64,000 bases of DNA from BOKV01 sp041397525 (GTDB taxonomy: Bacteria; Pseudomonadota; Alphaproteobacteria; Rhizobiales; Rhizobiaceae): NCBI GenBank assembly GCA_041397525.1, contig JAWKWL010000001.1:659734-723733 (forward strand), written 5' to 3'. Made by a program: the position numbers and the translations under genes. Positions 7,608 through 15,689 of the stretch are shown here, piece after piece (position 1 is the stretch's first letter; each line of letters starts with the position of its first letter). A model generated the notes under the pieces. It ran no database searches and was not told where the DNA came from. It saw only the letters and a program-made list of their open reading frames with translations.

Positions 7608-8882
7608 TCAGGTCGGCTTTTTCAGCGATTTCGGCCCGAGCGGATGATCGGCATGCGGATAGGGATGATGATGGTGCCCATGCCCGTGACTGTGCTCGCG
7701 GCTATGATCATGGCCATGATGATGACCATGATGATGATGGTCATGCCCGTGATCATGCCCATGGTCGTGCCCATGGTCGTGCCCGTGGTCGTGCCTGTGG
7801 TCGTGCCTGTGGTCGTGCCTGTGGTCGTGGTGGTGATGGTGTCCATGATCATGGTGATGGCCGTGATCCGCCACTGGCTCGAGTGTTCCAGCGTCGGAAT
7901 GGCTGTGAACCGGTGTCCATTCCAGACCATGTTTCCTGCAGAAGTCCTCGTCGCGGCAGGCACCGTTGCAATCGCCGTTGCATGGGCAGTTTGCGGGCGC
8001 GCCGCCCACCCCTTCAACATGGTGGTGATGGCTTGCCTGTGCTAGCCCCACTTCTGCCTCGAAGCCAAGCACCTGCTCCCGATATTTGCACATTTGGCAG
8101 TTCATCACTGCCTTGCCCTCGAGTATTTCGCCGATGCGGTCTTCCAGCGTCGCAATCACCAGCGGATGATCGTTGAGATAGTCGGCCTTGATGAATTCGA
8201 TGTCAGGGTGGCGAGCCGCCACCTCATCGGTTGATGAATAGATCCGCTTCACCAACACCCCGGTAAACAGGAAATAGGGAAACACCACGACGCGCTTGTA
8301 ACCAAGGCGCGCAACATGTTCGAGGCCGGGTTCCACCAGCGGGAAAGTGACGCCGGAATAGACAGTCTCGGCCCAACCGAAGCCCATTCCTTCCCACAGC
8401 ATCCGACAGACCTTGGATACATTTGAATTGGCGTCAGGATCGGAGGAACCGCGCCCCACTGTGACCAGCATGGTTTCATGGCGCGAAACATTTCCACCAG
8501 CCCCGTCCAGCGCTTCGGCAATCCGCTCGCCTGCAGCGCGGATCATCTTGAGGTCGACACCCAGTTCACGGCCGTATTCGACCGTGATGCCGGGGTTCAT
8601 CGCCGCCCAGGAATTCAGCACCGAAGGAATGTCATTCTTGGCATGGCCGGCTGCAAACAACATGCCGGGTACAGCAAGGATGCGCTTGCAACCAGCGTCA
8701 CGCAATTTGTCGAGACCCGAATGCAGCACCGGATTGCAGAATTCCAGATAGCCATATTCGACCGGCACTTCGGGATGGCGCGCACGCAATGCTTCGGCAA
8801 GCTGCGCAAATTCCCGCGCTGCGTTCTGGTTGCGGCTGCCATGGCCACACACCATGATGCCTGTGTTTGCAGGAAGCTTCAT
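7608..8882 (-). CDS. cbiX: CbiX-type sirohydrochlorin cobaltochelatase with a long His-rich tail
   Basis: The 424-residue protein has two CbiX lobes: VCGHGSRNQNA with the metal-site histidine near residue 14 and GMLFAAGHAKND, then LVTVGRGSSDPDANSN and PYFLFTGVLVKRI. A Cys cluster follows (NCQMCKYR near residue 263, later CPCNGDCNGACRDEDFC), matching Fe-S-bearing CbiX forms. The last about 85 residues are almost only His, Asp, Gly and Arg, a likely cobalt store. CbiX inserts cobalt early (anaerobic route), yet the window also encodes CobN for late insertion, so its role is open: cobalt delivery or salvage are options. The ATG overlaps the DUF6732-like gene stop. Confidence 0.9.
   Translation of the reverse strand: MKLPANTGIMVCGHGSRNQNAAREFAQLAEALRARHPEVPVEYGYLEFCNPVLHSGLDKLRDAGCKRILAVPGMLFAAGHAKNDIPSVLNSWAAMNPGITVEYGRELGVDLKMIRAAGERIAEALDGAGGNVSRHETMLVTVGRGSSDPDANSNVSKVCRMLWEGMGFGWAETVYSGVTFPLVEPGLEHVARLGYKRVVVFPYFLFTGVLVKRIYSSTDEVAARHPDIEFIKADYLNDHPLVIATLEDRIGEILEGKAVMNCQMCKYREQVLGFEAEVGLAQASHHHHVEGVGGAPANCPCNGDCNGACRDEDFCRKHGLEWTPVHSHSDAGTLEPVADHGHHHDHGHHHHHDHRHDHRHDHRHDHGHDHGHDHGHDHGHDHHHHGHHHGHDHSREHSHGHGHHHHPYPHADHPLGPKSLKKPT
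7749..7832. repeat. 12-bp tandem repeat coding for the CbiX His-rich tail
   Basis: About seven head-to-tail units of the form gtggtcgtgcct/atggtcgtgccc with one to three substitutions, in frame with cbiX, encoding HDHG or HDHR units on the minus strand. Expansion or contraction would change tail length without a frameshift. It is coding, not a CRISPR array. Confidence 0.85.
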
Positions 8883-9136
8883 GCGGGCTGGCCTTCGCCT
8901 TCAACCTCGTCTGTGGGTTCCTCGCTTTCGCTTGCCTCTTGCATATCGGATTCCGCTTCATCCTTTGGCAGTAACGCGATCGCAGCCGCGCCCGCTGCGC
9001 CAGCAAGGCCAAGTGCTATCCCGATCCAGTGGCTGTGCCCGGCCAGATCACCCAGATGGCCAAGATGCGCGTGTGCCGTACCCGGCTGGATAGCCGTGGA
9101 TAGAGTTGCCGCAAGGATTGTCAGAATTCTTCTCAT
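8879..9136 (-). CDS. Small exported membrane protein, DUF6732-like, first gene of the cob operon
   Basis: An 85-residue protein with a signal peptide ending around AHA, the motif HLGHLGDLAGHSHWIG, one transmembrane helix (ALGLAGAAGAAAIALL) and an acidic tail (ESEEPTDEVEGEG). The His-containing exported segment followed by a helix resembles the DUF6732 family, often found near cbiX in alphaproteobacteria (from memory). The histidines suggest metal handling, but no function is established. It has a GGAA ribosome site and is the first gene after the candidate riboswitch; its stop overlaps cbiX. Confidence 0.7.
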   Translation of the reverse strand: MRRILTILAATLSTAIQPGTAHAHLGHLGDLAGHSHWIGIALGLAGAAGAAAIALLPKDEAESDMQEASESEEPTDEVEGEGQPA

Positions 9137-9150
9137 GCTGGTTTTCCATC

Positions 9151-9310
9151 ATGCGCCGGTTGCAGGAAATGGCGCATCCCCCGGCAAAGGACCGGAAGGC
9201 GGAAAAACCGGTTGGCGAAATTCGCCAGACAGCTCCGGACTTGGTTCCCTGTCTGGGTCAACCGCACCGGAATCGGTTTCAGCCTCTTGTCCGCATTGCG
9301 GGAAGGCACC
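9151..9310 (-). promoter_or_regulatory. Probable cobalamin (B12) riboswitch, divergent form, upstream of the cob operon
   Basis: Read on the minus strand, the leader has the order of B12 riboswitch elements. They are a GGTGCC start (9305-9310), a small hairpin (CCGCAATGCGG), ATTCCGGTG (about 9265-9273), a GGTT...AACC hairpin, AGTCCGGAGCTGTC (about 9227-9241) and a late CCGGTCCTTTGCCGG segment (9181-9195) like the 3-prime part of alphaproteobacterial forms. A 7-bp stem ATGCGCC/GGCGCAT (9151-9177) lies just before the ribosome site and could be the expression platform. The usual CCCGCAACTG block is poorly conserved, so this is less certain than the copy at 23.3 kb. A covariance-model search would settle it. 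Confidence 0.62.
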
Positions 9311-9537
9311 GTCTCGAATTCCGGAAACTAGACGCAGGCCGCACCCGCGTCAAACGCAATCACGGCAGTTGCGGGCGTGATTTGAACATGGCGGAAATTT
9401 GCTGTTTTGCCGGAAAACTTCTTGTGCACCGCCAATCGCCTGTTACGTTGATCCTTCCTGGACAACTGGGGCAGATATTCCAGAGCAGGTTTTTTTGGCT
9501 TCGTGAATTGCGGCGTCACCATAGAGGAGAGAAAAAC

Positions 9538-10551
9538 ATGGGCATGTTTTCAAAAACCATCAAGACAATTGCCAGTGCAGCGGTCTTCGCGGCCACCCTT
9601 GGCGGCGCAGCAATTGCGCAGGACATCAAATTCTTCACCATCGGTACTGGCGGCACGGGAGCCACTTATTACCCCGTTGGCGGCGTGATCGCCAACGCAA
9701 TCTCCAATCCTCCCGGCTCCCGCCCGTGCGAAGAGGGCGGCAGCTGCGGCGTGCCGGGACTGATTGCATCAGCCGTATCCTCGCGCGGATCGGTCGACAA
9801 TATCAACGCAATCCTTTCCGGCCTGCGTGACTCGGGCTTCGCCCAGTCTGACGTCGCCTATTGGGCGTCAACCGGAACCGGCACCATGGAAGGCAAGCCA
9901 CCGGCAGAAGACCTGCGTACCATTGCAGCGCTTTTTCCCGAGCACATCCACCTGATTGCGCTGAAGGACAGCGGCATCAATTCCGTCGCCGATCTCAAGG
10001 GCAAGCGCGTATCGCTGGATGAACCAGGTTCAGGTACCCGTGTGGACGCACAGATGATCCTCGAGGCCAATGGACTTGCGGTTACGGATGTGCAGGCCGA
10101 GGACCTCAAGCCTGGCCCGGCAGCAGAAGCGCTGCGCAATGGTAAGATCGATGCTTTCTTCATCGTTGCAGGCTATCCCACCGGCTCGGTCGTGGAACTG
10201 GCTTCCGCAACCCCTATCAAGCTCGTGCCGATTGACGGTGACGGGGCCAAGGCACTCACCGACAAATACGGCTTCTTCTCGCAAAGCGACATTCCTGCAG
10301 GCACCTATGAAGGTGTTGACGCAACTTCGACGGTTTCCGTCGGCGCACAGTGGTTCACCAGCGCCAAGCAAGACGATGAGCTGATCTACCAGATCACCAA
10401 GGCGTTGTGGAACGACAATACCCGCAAGCTGCTTGATGTCGGCCATGCCAAGGGCAAGTCCATCACGCCGGATACCGCGCTTTCGGGCGTTGGCGTACCG
10501 CTGCATGCCGGTGCAGAGCGCTTCTACAAGGAAGCCGGCCTGCTGAAGTAA
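9538..10551 (+). CDS. TRAP transporter solute receptor, TAXI family
   Basis: A 337-residue periplasmic binding protein that delivers a substrate to the TRAP permease encoded downstream. The N-terminus is a signal peptide (SAAVFAATLGGAAIAQ). The mature part starts FFTIGTGGTGATYYPVGG, the hallmark of TAXI receptors, and continues with LKGKRVSLDEPGSGT and GKIDAFFIVAGYP. The ATG at 9538 has AGAGGAG nine bases upstream; the much longer frame from 9106 would start inside the divergent cob leader and is rejected. The ligand cannot be read from sequence; TAXI systems often carry C4-dicarboxylates or amino acids such as glutamate. Confidence 0.93.
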   Translation: MGMFSKTIKTIASAAVFAATLGGAAIAQDIKFFTIGTGGTGATYYPVGGVIANAISNPPGSRPCEEGGSCGVPGLIASAVSSRGSVDNINAILSGLRDSGFAQSDVAYWASTGTGTMEGKPPAEDLRTIAALFPEHIHLIALKDSGINSVADLKGKRVSLDEPGSGTRVDAQMILEANGLAVTDVQAEDLKPGPAAEALRNGKIDAFFIVAGYPTGSVVELASATPIKLVPIDGDGAKALTDKYGFFSQSDIPAGTYEGVDATSTVSVGAQWFTSAKQDDELIYQITKALWNDNTRKLLDVGHAKGKSITPDTALSGVGVPLHAGAERFYKEAGLLK

Positions 10552-10576
10552 CAGCGGGCAACTGCAACACCATCGA

Positions 10577-10600
10577 CCCGGGCGCCAGCGCCCGGGTTTT
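10577..10600 (+). terminator. Intra-operon hairpin between TAXI receptor and permease
   Basis: A perfect 9-bp GC stem (CCCGGGCGC/GCGCCCGGG) with a two-base loop, followed by TTTT. It lies between the receptor stop (10551) and the permease start (10634), as expected of a partial terminator or 3-prime stabiliser giving more receptor than permease. Confidence 0.75.
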
Positions 10601-10633
10601 GCGCTTGGGACCGCATTTCCTTGGGGGGCATGA

Positions 10634-12676
10634 ATGAGCAACGGGATCGACACCAGTCTGGATATTGAACTGGATGCGGCAAAGCTCGATCAGATCGAGC
10701 GCAAATACGATCCGGAGACGGCCTTCAGGCCCACCGGGCCAAGGCTTGCGGTATTCATTACAGCGACCCTGGTCGCAATGTCGGTCTATCATTTTTATGC
10801 GTCCGGCTTCGGACTGATGCGCGAACTGACACATCGCGGCATCCACATTTCCTTTGTGCTTGGCCTGACCTTCCTTCTGTTTTCATGGCGCAGGTCGGAC
10901 GGCACAACTCTGCCAAAACCCGCATGGTTTCGCTTCGAGGGCGTCGCCATCATGGACATGGCGTTCAGCCTGCTCGCGATTGCTTGTGCGCTTTACCTGC
11001 CCTTGTTGCCGCCTGGACTGGTCGCAGAGCGGGTAGGCAACCCGTCACAAACCGACCTGCTGATGGGCACGGGCCTGCTGCTGCTGACACTGGAGGCAAC
11101 GCGCCGTTCCGTTGGCCCAACCCTTCCAGCAATTGCACTTCTTTTCATCGCGTTTGCGGTTTTCGGACCCTGGGCACCGGGTGCGTTGAAGCATGGCGGC
11201 ACCAGCTGGCTCGGTCTCATCAACCACCTCTACATGACCAATCAGGGCATTTACGGCATCGCCATCGGCGTCATGGCGCAATATGTGTTCCTGTTCATCC
11301 TGTTTGGCGTTCTGGCAACCCGCATCGGGCTTGGCCAGCTGTTCATCGATCTGGCAATGGTCATTGCCGGGCGCTATTCCGGCGGTCCCGCCAAGGTGGC
11401 AATCTTCTCGTCCGCCTTCATGGGAACAATCTCCGGTTCCTCCATAGCCAATACCGTGACCACCGGCGCATTGACGATCCCGGCCATGAAGCGCGTCGGC
11501 TACCCGGCCCATTTTGCAGCGGCTGTTGAAGCCACAGCTTCGACCGGCGGCCAGATCACCCCGCCAATCCTTGGTGCAGCGGCCTTCATCATGGTCGAAT
11601 ATCTGGAAATCCCGCTGCGCGACATTCTCGCTGCAGCACTCTTTCCGGCACTCCTGCACTATTTCGGCATCTTCATCATGGTGCATCTGGAAGCCCGGAA
11701 ACTCGGCCTTCGCGGTCTCAAGGCCGGTGAATTGCCAAAGGCAGGTCTTGTCCTGCGCCAGCACTGGCTTTCGATCATCCCGTTGGTGATCCTGGTCTAC
11801 CTGATCCTGACCGGCCGTACACCTGATTTTGCCGCCGTCTACGGCATCATCGCTTGCGTTGTTGTCGGCTTCCTCAATCCCGTCAACCGCCTAACGATTC
11901 CCGACCTGTGGAGCGGACTGGCAGCGGGTGCCCGCAATACCATCGCCGTCGGCGCGGCGGCCGCCTGTGTCGGAATCATTGTTGGCGTCGTGACGCTTAC
12001 CGGTGTCGGTTTCCGGCTCGGCTACGTGGTCGTGCAGACCGCATCCGACCTAGGTGGGCTTGCCAGCTCCATCTGGCCGCTTTCCTGGTTCAGCGTGACC
12101 CAATGGGCATTGTTCTTCTCTCTGATCCTGATCGCAGTGTCCTGCATCCTGATGGGTGCAGGCATCCCGACCACGGCCACCTATATCATCCTGGTCGCGG
12201 TCGCAGCCCCTGCTCTCGCCCAGTTGAGCGTTCAGCCGCTGGTGGCGCATTTCTTCGTGTTCTATTACGGGGTTCTGGCCGACATCACGCCACCGGTGGC
12301 GCTTGCCGCCTATGCAGCGGCAGGCATTGCCGGATCAAACCCGTTCCAGACCGGCAACACCGCCTTCCGGCTCGGGATCGCCAAGGCGCTGGTTCCCTTC
12401 GTCTTCGTCTATTCGCCTTCGCTGCTATTGGTGGCGGATGGCTTCACCTGGGCTGCTTTCACCATCACGCTGATCGGCGCGATGATCGGCATCAGCCTGA
12501 TCGGAACGGCCTTTTCAGGCTACCTGCTGGCACCATTGACCAAGCTTCAACGCTGGTGGACCGCCATGACCGCGATGTTTTTCATCGCGCCAGGCCTTTC
12601 GACAATGGCAATTGGTGCAGCCTTGTTTGCGCCGATATTGCTGTTGCAATGGCGCGCCTACAGGGCGGCCAGATAG
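10634..12676 (+). CDS. TRAP transporter permease, fused DctQ-DctM type (TAXI)
   Basis: A 680-residue inner-membrane protein with some 16-18 hydrophobic helices. The N-terminal third corresponds to the small DctQ-like subunit. The rest is DctM-like, including GGPAKVAIFSSAFMGTISGS, ASTGGQITPPILGAAAFIM and PTTATYIILVAVAAPAL. Fused permeases of this size are the rule for TAXI systems. The ATG at 10634 follows TTGGGGG. The gene ends three bases before the convergent TerB gene, so the two transcripts must overlap or share a terminator. Confidence 0.94.
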   Translation: MSNGIDTSLDIELDAAKLDQIERKYDPETAFRPTGPRLAVFITATLVAMSVYHFYASGFGLMRELTHRGIHISFVLGLTFLLFSWRRSDGTTLPKPAWFRFEGVAIMDMAFSLLAIACALYLPLLPPGLVAERVGNPSQTDLLMGTGLLLLTLEATRRSVGPTLPAIALLFIAFAVFGPWAPGALKHGGTSWLGLINHLYMTNQGIYGIAIGVMAQYVFLFILFGVLATRIGLGQLFIDLAMVIAGRYSGGPAKVAIFSSAFMGTISGSSIANTVTTGALTIPAMKRVGYPAHFAAAVEATASTGGQITPPILGAAAFIMVEYLEIPLRDILAAALFPALLHYFGIFIMVHLEARKLGLRGLKAGELPKAGLVLRQHWLSIIPLVILVYLILTGRTPDFAAVYGIIACVVVGFLNPVNRLTIPDLWSGLAAGARNTIAVGAAAACVGIIVGVVTLTGVGFRLGYVVVQTASDLGGLASSIWPLSWFSVTQWALFFSLILIAVSCILMGAGIPTTATYIILVAVAAPALAQLSVQPLVAHFFVFYYGVLADITPPVALAAYAAAGIAGSNPFQTGNTAFRLGIAKALVPFVFVYSPSLLLVADGFTWAAFTITLIGAMIGISLIGTAFSGYLLAPLTKLQRWWTAMTAMFFIAPGLSTMAIGAALFAPILLLQWRAYRAAR

Positions 12677-12679
12677 ACC

Positions 12680-13114
12680 TCAGCCCTCGCGTGCCCTGCG
12701 GATGTCTTCTGCAGTCAATCCGAGGATCTTGGCAGTGTTCCGGATCAGTTCGACCTCATGCTCATGCAGTTCATCATCCGACTTGGCGATTGAAAGCATG
12801 TGCACCAGCAGCGAGCGTTTTCGTTCAACCGGCAGGTCCGTGAATATCACGGCCGCCTGGCTGGCGCTGGTCTCATAGCCAAAATCCTTCAGATATTGCA
12901 GCACTTGCGGCACATCCTCCTCGGGAATGCCGAAGGCCGTTTCGCACAACCGGGTGAAACTCTGCATCTCCTCCGACAGCAACTCGCCATCGGCAAACAT
13001 CATGCGCACCAGCAGCACCAGTTCGCAGGTCAGTTCAATATCCTCCGACACCATCCGAACGGACTTGTTGCCCTCGACAAACTCCATCAGACTTTGCAGC
13101 AGTGATTTTGCCAT
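12680..13114 (-). CDS. TerB-family protein
   Basis: A 144-residue acidic, all-helical cytoplasmic protein with the TerB (tellurite resistance) fold: LVLLVRMMFADGELLSEEMQSF and the repeated pattern MLSIAKSDDELHEHEVELI. The paired DG/DD acidic positions are the family's metal-site pattern. No ter operon accompanies it, so a tellurite role is not implied; stand-alone TerB proteins have no agreed function. The upstream neighbour on the same strand is the flavoprotein at 13149. Confidence 0.8.
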   Translation of the reverse strand: MAKSLLQSLMEFVEGNKSVRMVSEDIELTCELVLLVRMMFADGELLSEEMQSFTRLCETAFGIPEEDVPQVLQYLKDFGYETSASQAAVIFTDLPVERKRSLLVHMLSIAKSDDELHEHEVELIRNTAKILGLTAEDIRRAREG

Positions 13115-13148
13115 CTCGTTCTCCCCGGTCTGGAGACTGCATTTGCCA

Positions 13149-14399
13149 TCAACTGGCGAACCTGTTCAAGCGATAAGGTGCGGGATCTGTATACGGTGTC
13201 GCACCGCTGATTATCTGCGCCAGCAACAGGCCGGTTGCCGGGCCCAGCGTCAGGCCATGATGCGCATGGCCGAAATTGAACCACAGACCCGGTACATCAG
13301 ATGATCCTCCAATCACCGGCAACATGTCAGGCATTACCGGCCTTGAGCCCATCCACGGCTTTTCCTCGACCGCTTCACCCAGATCAACAATCTCGCACGC
13401 CAGCGGCAGGCAGCGCCCGACCTGCACTGGATTGAAAGGCGCATCAATCGCGGCAAATTCCGCCCCGGTGGTCAGGCGAATGCCGTTCACCATTGGCGCA
13501 AGCACATAGCCCTTGTCATCATCCAGGATCGGCCGGTTCAGGTACGTATTACCCTTGGCCTTGAAATGCTGGTGATAGCCGCGCTTCACCCCGAGCGGCG
13601 AGCGGATGCCAAACTTGTCGAGCAGCAATTGCGACCATGGACCCAGCGCCACCACTGCCTGACTGGCGCGGACCCTGCCACCGACCGTGAAGACGCTACC
13701 GTGTCGTTGCAGAGTGTTTGCGTCACCCCTCTCGATGACCCCGCCGATCTTGCGGAACAAATCCGCATAGGCAGTTGACAACCCGCCGGGGTCACTCACT
13801 GTCCAGGGATCGCAGTAGTGCACGGCATGGGCAATTCGGGACACATTGACATGCGGTTCCAGCTCGGCGAGTTCAGTTAGCCCAAGAGCTGAAGCACTGA
13901 TGCCGATGGCATCGAGCTCCGCCATTTCGCGCTCGGCAGCTGCAATTCCGGCATTTGAGCGCAAGAGTTTAATCCAGCCGCCTTTCGCAATCAGCGATAT
14001 TGCCCCCGCCTCGCTTGCGAGCGCTTCATGGCTGGTCAGACAGCGCTCGAACAGCGGAAGATTGGCCTCGAATGTCCTCCTGGCGGTTTGCCGGTTCGAT
14101 GCCAGGAAATAGCGCAACAGGAAGGGTGCGACCTTGAAGGCCGACGTTATCTGGTAATGCGCTTCCGGGCGCAGGTTCAGCGCATATAGCAGCAGCTTTC
14201 CCGGTTCGCGGGGAAAGAGATAGGGATGCACGCCCTCTCTCTGGATGATCCCTGCATTGCCGTAACTGGTTTCACGACCCGGTTCCCGCCGGTCCACCAG
14301 CACCGTTTCCAGGCCGGATTTCTGCAGGTGGATTGCCGTGGAAATGCCGACAATACCTGCGCCCAGTACCATGGCATCAAACATGCGTTGACTTGCCAT
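13149..14399 (-). CDS. FAD-dependent D-amino-acid dehydrogenase-like oxidoreductase
   Basis: A 416-residue DAO-superfamily flavoprotein. The N-terminal dinucleotide fold is MVLGAGIVGISTAIHLQKSG with the acidic end VLVDRRE; GRETSYGNAGIIQREG is typical of the DadA-type subgroup. Near the C-terminus come WMGSRPVMPDMLPVIGGSS and the FGHAHHGLTLGPATG FAD loop. The substrate is probably a D-amino acid or N-substituted amino acid, but is not defined. It starts three bases after the EamA stop, so the pair is co-transcribed, which may couple uptake or export with oxidation. Confidence 0.85.
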   Translation of the reverse strand: MASQRMFDAMVLGAGIVGISTAIHLQKSGLETVLVDRREPGRETSYGNAGIIQREGVHPYLFPREPGKLLLYALNLRPEAHYQITSAFKVAPFLLRYFLASNRQTARRTFEANLPLFERCLTSHEALASEAGAISLIAKGGWIKLLRSNAGIAAAEREMAELDAIGISASALGLTELAELEPHVNVSRIAHAVHYCDPWTVSDPGGLSTAYADLFRKIGGVIERGDANTLQRHGSVFTVGGRVRASQAVVALGPWSQLLLDKFGIRSPLGVKRGYHQHFKAKGNTYLNRPILDDDKGYVLAPMVNGIRLTTGAEFAAIDAPFNPVQVGRCLPLACEIVDLGEAVEEKPWMGSRPVMPDMLPVIGGSSDVPGLWFNFGHAHHGLTLGPATGLLLAQIISGATPYTDPAPYRLNRFAS

Positions 14400-14402
14400 G
14401 AC

Positions 14403-14840
14403 CTACACTTTCCACGATACCAACAGCACACCGGCAAGGATCAATACCACACCGAACCAGTTGGCAGGTGCCAGTTTCTCACCGAGGAAAATGACGCCGA
14501 AAATCGCGACCAGCACGATGGACAGTTTGTCGAGCGGGGCAACGCGCGCAGCATCCCCCAGTTTGAGTGCCCGGAAATAGGCAAGCCAGGACGCACCGGT
14601 GGCAAGTGCCGACAGGGTCAGGAAAAGCCATGTCCTGCCGCTGAGCGTGCCGGGCGATTGCCATTTTCCCATCACCGACAGCATCACCAGAAGCACCGCC
14701 GCAATGATCAGGGTGCGGATGAAGGTCGCAAAGTCGCTGTCGACATTCTCGATGCCAACCTTGGCGAATATGGCGGTCATTGCCGCAAACACCGCTGCCG
14801 CGATTGCCCAGAACTGCCAGCTATTGTTAAGGCTACTCAT
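14403..14840 (-). CDS. Half-size EamA/DMT-family transporter
   Basis: A 145-residue membrane protein with about five helices forming a single EamA domain (AIAAAVFAAMTAIFAKVGIENV, then LSALATGASWLAYFRALKLGDAARVAPLDKLS and the final GVVLILAGVLLV). Full-length EamA transporters have two such domains, so this one probably dimerises. The ATG at 14840 is preceded by GGGAGCTGCGG; a start 29 codons earlier would add a non-hydrophobic tail. Substrate unknown. It is followed directly by the FAD oxidoreductase gene. Confidence 0.82.
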   Translation of the reverse strand: MSSLNNSWQFWAIAAAVFAAMTAIFAKVGIENVDSDFATFIRTLIIAAVLLVMLSVMGKWQSPGTLSGRTWLFLTLSALATGASWLAYFRALKLGDAARVAPLDKLSIVLVAIFGVIFLGEKLAPANWFGVVLILAGVLLVSWKV

Positions 14841-14959
14841 CCGCAGCTCCCGTTGAGACTTGCCCCCCGCCACTCTTGAAACCGCCAATGAAACATGCGG
14901 TCGCAAATGCGGTGAATTGTTAAACACCGTGCCCTATCCTGTTTGGGAAGGGAAGCTGG

Positions 14960-15670
14960 ATGACAAGCAGAAAGTCCAAGAGCGTTTGCATGGTGTTTGC
15001 CGGGTTCGGCATGATCCTGCTATGGGGGGCAATATCAGGAAGCCTTGGCCTCACCTCCCTTGACCCTTTCTGCAAAACGACTGCGAAATATGAAGCCACC
15101 GCAGTTATCTCATGGCAGGGTCAACAATACACCTCTACAATAACACGCCTGAACCGCCGGTCCCGTGACTGGATCTACAACTTGAACAGCAACGGCTGTG
15201 GCGAAACAAAGGGAACTTCCCATATTTTCCGTACCATGGGAAATCAGGCCATTCTGCTAAATTCACGTATTTGCAATGCCGCGGAAACGGCGCTGACCAA
15301 ACGAAAGCCGGTAGACGTCGCAAAGCTGTGTGAACGCAAGCCCGGTCCCAACCGGGTATCGGGGTTCGTGATCGACAACGCCGATAACCCTGCAATGTGG
15401 CAGCACTTCTGGTTCACCGGGCAAAAGCCACCAGAGGTGCCAGGATATGATGGTATCCGGCTTGTATCCCTCACCGCCGTTAAAACGAGTGCCAAGCCAA
15501 GTGACAATTATGACGAACTGGTGCCGCATCTGCTAGCCGTGAAATATTTGCACCTGCGTGACCCGGACCGGCGACCGTTTCATCCTTGTGGTCTGATCGC
15601 CCATTCGCGTGGCAAAAGCAGCGGGAGCGGTGGTCGTCGGCAAATACCGTATGGCGAGTTTCTCAAATAG
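14960..15670 (+). CDS. Hypothetical membrane-anchored or exported protein
   Basis: I do not recognise this 236-residue protein. It starts after GGGAAGGGAAGCTGG with a basic N-terminus, one hydrophobic helix (VFAGFGMILLWGAISG) and then a soluble domain with four to five cysteines (DPFCKTTAKYEATAVISWQGQQY, NSNGCGETKG, SRICNAAE). This suggests a disulfide-bonded domain outside the cytoplasm. The last 30 residues are basic and low in complexity (HSRGKSSGSGGRRQ) and might result from a late frameshift. It is divergent from the EamA gene and convergent with cobO. Codon use seems less GC-biased than in the cob genes. Confidence 0.6.
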   Translation: MTSRKSKSVCMVFAGFGMILLWGAISGSLGLTSLDPFCKTTAKYEATAVISWQGQQYTSTITRLNRRSRDWIYNLNSNGCGETKGTSHIFRTMGNQAILLNSRICNAAETALTKRKPVDVAKLCERKPGPNRVSGFVIDNADNPAMWQHFWFTGQKPPEVPGYDGIRLVSLTAVKTSAKPSDNYDELVPHLLAVKYLHLRDPDRRPFHPCGLIAHSRGKSSGSGGRRQIPYGEFLK

Positions 15671-15689
15671 GTCGCCGCCCCACCACCTG

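Noticed and set aside
7749..7832. Possible CRISPR-like or minisatellite array
   Set aside because: The 12-bp units have no spacers and encode the in-frame His-rich tail of CbiX.
9225..9256. Strong CCAGACAG/CTGTCTGG hairpin considered as a terminator for an unseen gene
   Set aside because: There is no T-run on either strand; it falls in the middle of the riboswitch-like leader and is explained by that structure.
9106..9537. N-terminal extension of the TAXI receptor frame on the plus strand
   Set aside because: It overlaps the minus-strand leader with riboswitch-like structure, lacks a signal-peptide start and is not needed; ATG 9538 has a good ribosome site followed by a signal peptide.
12680..13114. 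TerB gene as evidence of a tellurite-resistance island
   Set aside because: No terA, terC, terD or terZ genes occur nearby; it is a stand-alone family member.
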